Shown piece by piece: positions 61,464-64,000 of a stretch of 64,000 bases of DNA. The position numbers and the translations under genes were made by a program. The DNA comes from Bdellovibrio sp. ZAP7 (GTDB lineage Bacteria; Bdellovibrionota; Bdellovibrionia; Bdellovibrionales; Bdellovibrionaceae): positions 2,170,001 to 2,234,000 of the forward strand of contig NZ_CP030082.1 in assembly GCF_006874645.1 (NCBI RefSeq), given 5' to 3'. Every line of letters starts with the position of its first letter. Within the stretch, counting starts at the first letter, position 1. Below the pieces are notes generated by a model. It was not told where the DNA came from. It did not search any database and saw nothing but the letters and a program-made list of their open reading frames with translations.

Positions 61464-61589
61464 TCAATTCGCAAATAGCCCCGGTGCTTCTTTAAAATAT
61501 TTAAGCCAAATCACATATAGCACAATTAAAATGATTATAATCATCAGAAAAACTTCTAAAATATTTATTTTATTTTTCTTATGACTCAT
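61464..61589 (-). CDS. 41-residue membrane protein after Rhs4, candidate immunity
   Basis: Too short for routine calling. The ATG at 61589 is 3 bases past the Rhs4 stop. Sequence: a lysine/asparagine start (MSHKKNKINI), one strong helix (LEVFLMIIIILIVLYVIWL), then KYFKEAPGLFAN. Other Rhs genes here have their immunity gene in this position. A single-helix inner-membrane protein would suit a toxin acting on the membrane. No ribosome binding site is evident, so translation may be by coupling. Confidence 0.5.
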   Translation of the reverse strand: MSHKKNKINILEVFLMIIIILIVLYVIWLKYFKEAPGLFAN

Positions 61590-61592
61590 AAT

Positions 61593-64000
61593 TCAACAGA
61601 TTTTACCACGAGGTGGCTCCCAGCGAAATGGCTTATAGAGATTTTTTTTCTTGGGGACTGACTCATTCTTTTTACCCCTAAGTACGTTCAACTTAGCTTT
61701 CACATTATCAAACTCTTTCTTTTCTTCATGCAAGTTAATAATCTTACTTCTCCAGGCCTGATCCTTAACACCCTCTACGAGCCTATCTCGATTATCAATT
61801 AGATAGATAACTCCTCCAACAATAACGACACGCACTGCCACAATCGCACTCTCTCCGCTTTGATCAAAATAATTTACCGGATCAAAAAAGGAGTAACCGT
61901 ATAGATTTTCCATCTCACCATCAAAGTCGATCGGATCTTTTGCGGTCCATCTTCCAATTTCAGGATCGTAGTCACGAGCACCAAATCTCACTAAGCCAGT
62001 TTGATTATCATACAGCCCCCCAGCAAATCCAAATGGAGTAAACCCTGGATTTGTATCCTCGATAACACGACCAAATTCATCATGGTTCATTCGCTGTGTG
62101 ATCGTACCATCAGATTGCTTCACCACCAGCCTTGGCGAACCCAATTGATCTGAAATGATTCTGTATTTTACGCCGGATGCGATCATGTAATCTGGAATAT
62201 TACCCTTAGAACCATAAACGAATCGTTTCGTAATCGTACCCGCCGAGTTCAACTCTGCCGCAATACGATACTGATCCATGTAGACCCAACGTTTTTGTAG
62301 AACGTTATTTACTTTCATTCCTACACGGCGATTCAACCCGTCAATCTCATACGAAATCGTAGTCGCTCCCCCTGGAAGAACTACCTGAGTTAGATTACCA
62401 AACACGTCATATGTGTACTGAGTTGTGGTATTCGTAACAGTATTGGTTTTAGTTAATAGGTCACCATTTGCGTTATACGTAAATGTAATTGAATTATAAG
62501 CCGTCAATCGGTCTTGATCATCATATGTCGCAGTTGTCGTTTGTGCTCCGACGTTTCCTGAATTTCTATTAGAATTCGAATCGTAACCGTAATTTGCAAC
62601 TACCGATGCATTCTTAGTTACCTGCTGCAGCCTTCCGGACAGGTCAAATACGTAAGAATATGCATCAGTGATACTATTCATTGTTTGTGTTTTGGTATCG
62701 ATTCTTCCCAAAGCGTCACGAGTAAGATTCATCGTATAGATAGTTGTTGAACCACGCTTTACCGTATAGCCAGTAACTTCTCCAAAAGTATTATATGTGT
62801 AGGTGTCTGTGAATCCAGTTGTTGAGCTGGTGCCCATTTTCACAGTCGTAAGCTGACCGTTGGGAGTGTTATAGTTCAAAATCATGTCACCAGCATTAGT
62901 GAGATCCTGATCGCTATTAAAGGTATAGGAAATTGAAGACTGAGTCCCGCTAGGGTTTTCTACAACATCATTTAAGAGTACGCCATCGTACTGGTAGTTC
63001 TTGCGGTAGGAATATATCTGCACATCAGATGCATTCCGATACTGATTATATACAATATCTTCGTTAGCCCAATCGAATCGATTTTTAAAGTTGTTAGGGG
63101 TCGTAATTTCCTGAGGTCTTTCAGATTGTGTATTCATCTGAACCAAATATGTGCCTATAGAGGTAACATAGTCTGTTAGCAATCCCGTCGTTGCATCATA
63201 GTTATATGTAATCGATTGACCATTCGGCTTAAGGATTTGCGTCAGCTGCTTATCCAAATTATATGAATAAGAAGTATTAACATTCGGAACACCAGTTAAA
63301 ACAGGCGGCTGATAGCCGGATGGAAGCTCACTTGAATTAGCAGAAAACTGGTGTATCGGTCGACCAAAGGGAGTGACGCCAGTTAAATTGCCATTGGCAT
63401 CGTAATTATACGTAATCAATCTTAAATCAGGCCCAATTTGTCCAATTAATTCACCAGCATTGTTATAACTAAAAAGTGTTGATTGACTTAAAGGATTCGT
63501 GACTGACTCCAAATATCCTGTTGTAGAATTATACCCGAAGGTACTAACTCTGGCACCTTGGGTGACTGATGTTAATTTCTCATTTGTGTACCCATACTGA
63601 ATAGGCGTAAGGTTTCCAGTAGTTTCTGAAACAACCCGTTCATAGCTATCAATAGCCAAAACCGATGTTTTGCCTACTCCTGTTGTCGTAGTAAATGTTT
63701 TCAACGTCGGATTATATTGCTCAGTTGCCGTAAATGAAGGCGCAGCATAGTAATCCAAAGAATAACTTAAGATAGAAAAAGGATCTTGAAGATCTTGAAG
63801 TTGCGCTTGGCGAATGACCCCTGAGACAACGCTAGTCCTTACTTGGTCCCTATAAGTTATACCACTTGTGTAGCGAGAGGTCGGAAATCTTGGATCAGCA
63901 TTCGTCCCCTCGCTCCAAGTAACTTCCAAAGTTTTACGATCAAAATTATTCTGATCTCGCTGATAAGTATTCGTAGCTCCAGAAGGGAGCACCTCGCGAG
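61593..64000 (-). CDS. Rhs4: Rhs/YD-repeat protein, 5' part beyond the window
   Basis: The last 802 codons are present; the frame is open to the right edge. YD repeats and a core nearly equal to Rhs3 (VNTSYSYNLDKQLTQI, GAQTTTATYDDQDRLTAYNS) are followed by [38 protein letters not shown]. The tip is about 85 residues: a hydrophobic helix (AIVAVRVVIVGGVIYLID), a charged helix with EEKKEFDNVKAKLNVLRGKK, and a basic end KPFRWEPPRGKIC. No family recognised. The short membrane gene at 61464-61589 follows directly. Confidence 0.9.
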   Translation of the reverse strand, partial: REVLPSGATNTYQRDQNNFDRKTLEVTWSEGTNADPRFPTSRYTSGITYRDQVRTSVVSGVIRQAQLQDLQDPFSILSYSLDYYAAPSFTATEQYNPTLKTFTTTTGVGKTSVLAIDSYERVVSETTGNLTPIQYGYTNEKLTSVTQGARVSTFGYNSTTGYLESVTNPLSQSTLFSYNNAGELIGQIGPDLRLITYNYDANGNLTGVTPFGRPIHQFSANSSELPSGYQPPVLTGVPNVNTSYSYNLDKQLTQILKPNGQSITYNYDATTGLLTDYVTSIGTYLVQMNTQSERPQEITTPNNFKNRFDWANEDIVYNQYRNASDVQIYSYRKNYQYDGVLLNDVVENPSGTQSSISYTFNSDQDLTNAGDMILNYNTPNGQLTTVKMGTSSTTGFTDTYTYNTFGEVTGYTVKRGSTTIYTMNLTRDALGRIDTKTQTMNSITDAYSYVFDLSGRLQQVTKNASVVANYGYDSNSNRNSGNVGAQTTTATYDDQDRLTAYNSITFTYNANGDLLTKTNTVTNTTTQYTYDVFGNLTQVVLPGGATTISYEIDGLNRRVGMKVNNVLQKRWVYMDQYRIAAELNSAGTITKRFVYGSKGNIPDYMIASGVKYRIISDQLGSPRLVVKQSDGTITQRMNHDEFGRVIEDTNPGFTPFGFAGGLYDNQTGLVRFGARDYDPEIGRWTAKDPIDFDGEMENLYGYSFFDPVNYFDQSGESAIVAVRVVIVGGVIYLIDNRDRLVEGVKDQAWRSKIINLHEEKKEFDNVKAKLNVLRGKKNESVPKKKNLYKPFRWEPPRGKIC
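61925..62860 (-). repeat. Rhs core repeat, copy in Rhs4
   Basis: Pairs with the Rhs3 copy; large blocks look identical at base level, for example around the MNHDEFGRV and QLGSPRLVVKQSDG codons. Boundaries are approximate. Confidence 0.8.

Noticed and set aside
61381-61580. Plus-strand open stretch reading NQDQLYISEKNLTGSL and onward
   Set aside because: No start or ribosome binding site, and it lies mainly antisense to the 41-residue membrane gene after Rhs4.
39000-64000. Integrative element with integrase, transposase or tRNA attachment site
   Set aside because: I looked for these and found none in the window; the island may be bounded outside the right edge.
1-64000. CRISPR arrays and tRNA/rRNA genes
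   Set aside because: No regularly spaced direct repeats and no tRNA T-loop or rRNA signatures seen on reading; a tRNAscan/Infernal run would be decisive.

Overview
The window reads as chromosome from a Bdellovibrio-like predatory bacterium (Bdellovibrionota). This rests on the mix of families: two TIGR02147/DUF4423-type regulators, an exported protein of the asparagine/glycine-rich NGGDGV kind, a complete diadenylate cyclase (cdaA-cdaR-glmM) operon in a Gram-negative background, and many small exported proteins. The genus is inferred; there is no rRNA or marker gene to prove it. I see no tRNA, rRNA, CRISPR array or transposase.

1-18.8 kb is housekeeping, almost all on the minus strand. A tRNA-modification and RNA operon runs nifS-type desulfurase, mnmA, mtaB, rnc (cut by the left edge). 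After a plus-strand unknown gene comes GNAT/tsaE/pdxJ/glmM/cdaR/cdaA, then ftsH, then tilS coupled to an aldehyde dehydrogenase. tsaE, mtaB, mnmA and tilS all act on tRNA bases, and the desulfurase feeds sulfur to MnmA. Next come small unknown genes, a response regulator facing a membrane histidine kinase, and a hydrophilic protein with a strong terminator.

18.8-39 kb is mixed. It holds a 123-nt imperfect hairpin element, a zinc-ribbon protein, glpX, a thioesterase, pgsA, a DASS dicarboxylate transporter, two regulator genes each coupled by TAATG to an exported product, a scramblase-like protein, a pgaB-pgaC-pgaD set for poly-N-acetylglucosamine, an S1 protease lipoprotein, a PAS protein without output domain, and a two-gene operon of a haem-oxygenase-like diiron protein plus a GNAT/FeeM-like acyltransferase.

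39-64 kb is an accessory island, visibly richer in A+T, nearly all on the minus strand. Its core is an array of Sec-exported Rhs/YD-repeat proteins: three complete genes of about 1,300 codons, one cut by the right edge, and one orphan C-terminal cassette. They share a nearly constant core and end in unrelated tips. Each tip is followed at once by a small gene that is probably its immunity protein. Between modules lies a recurring unit: a small VirB2/TrbC-like hydrophobic protein (one intact, one shortened, one reduced to its start) whose start codon is preceded each time by a hairpin that buries the ribosome binding site. Two further toxin tails, without their Rhs bodies, still sit directly before immunity-like genes. 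The left part (39-45 kb) is a string of small membrane and cysteine-containing exported proteins that looks like the residue of older modules. In use, an Rhs shell would be exported and carry the tip toxin while the downstream gene protects the producer.
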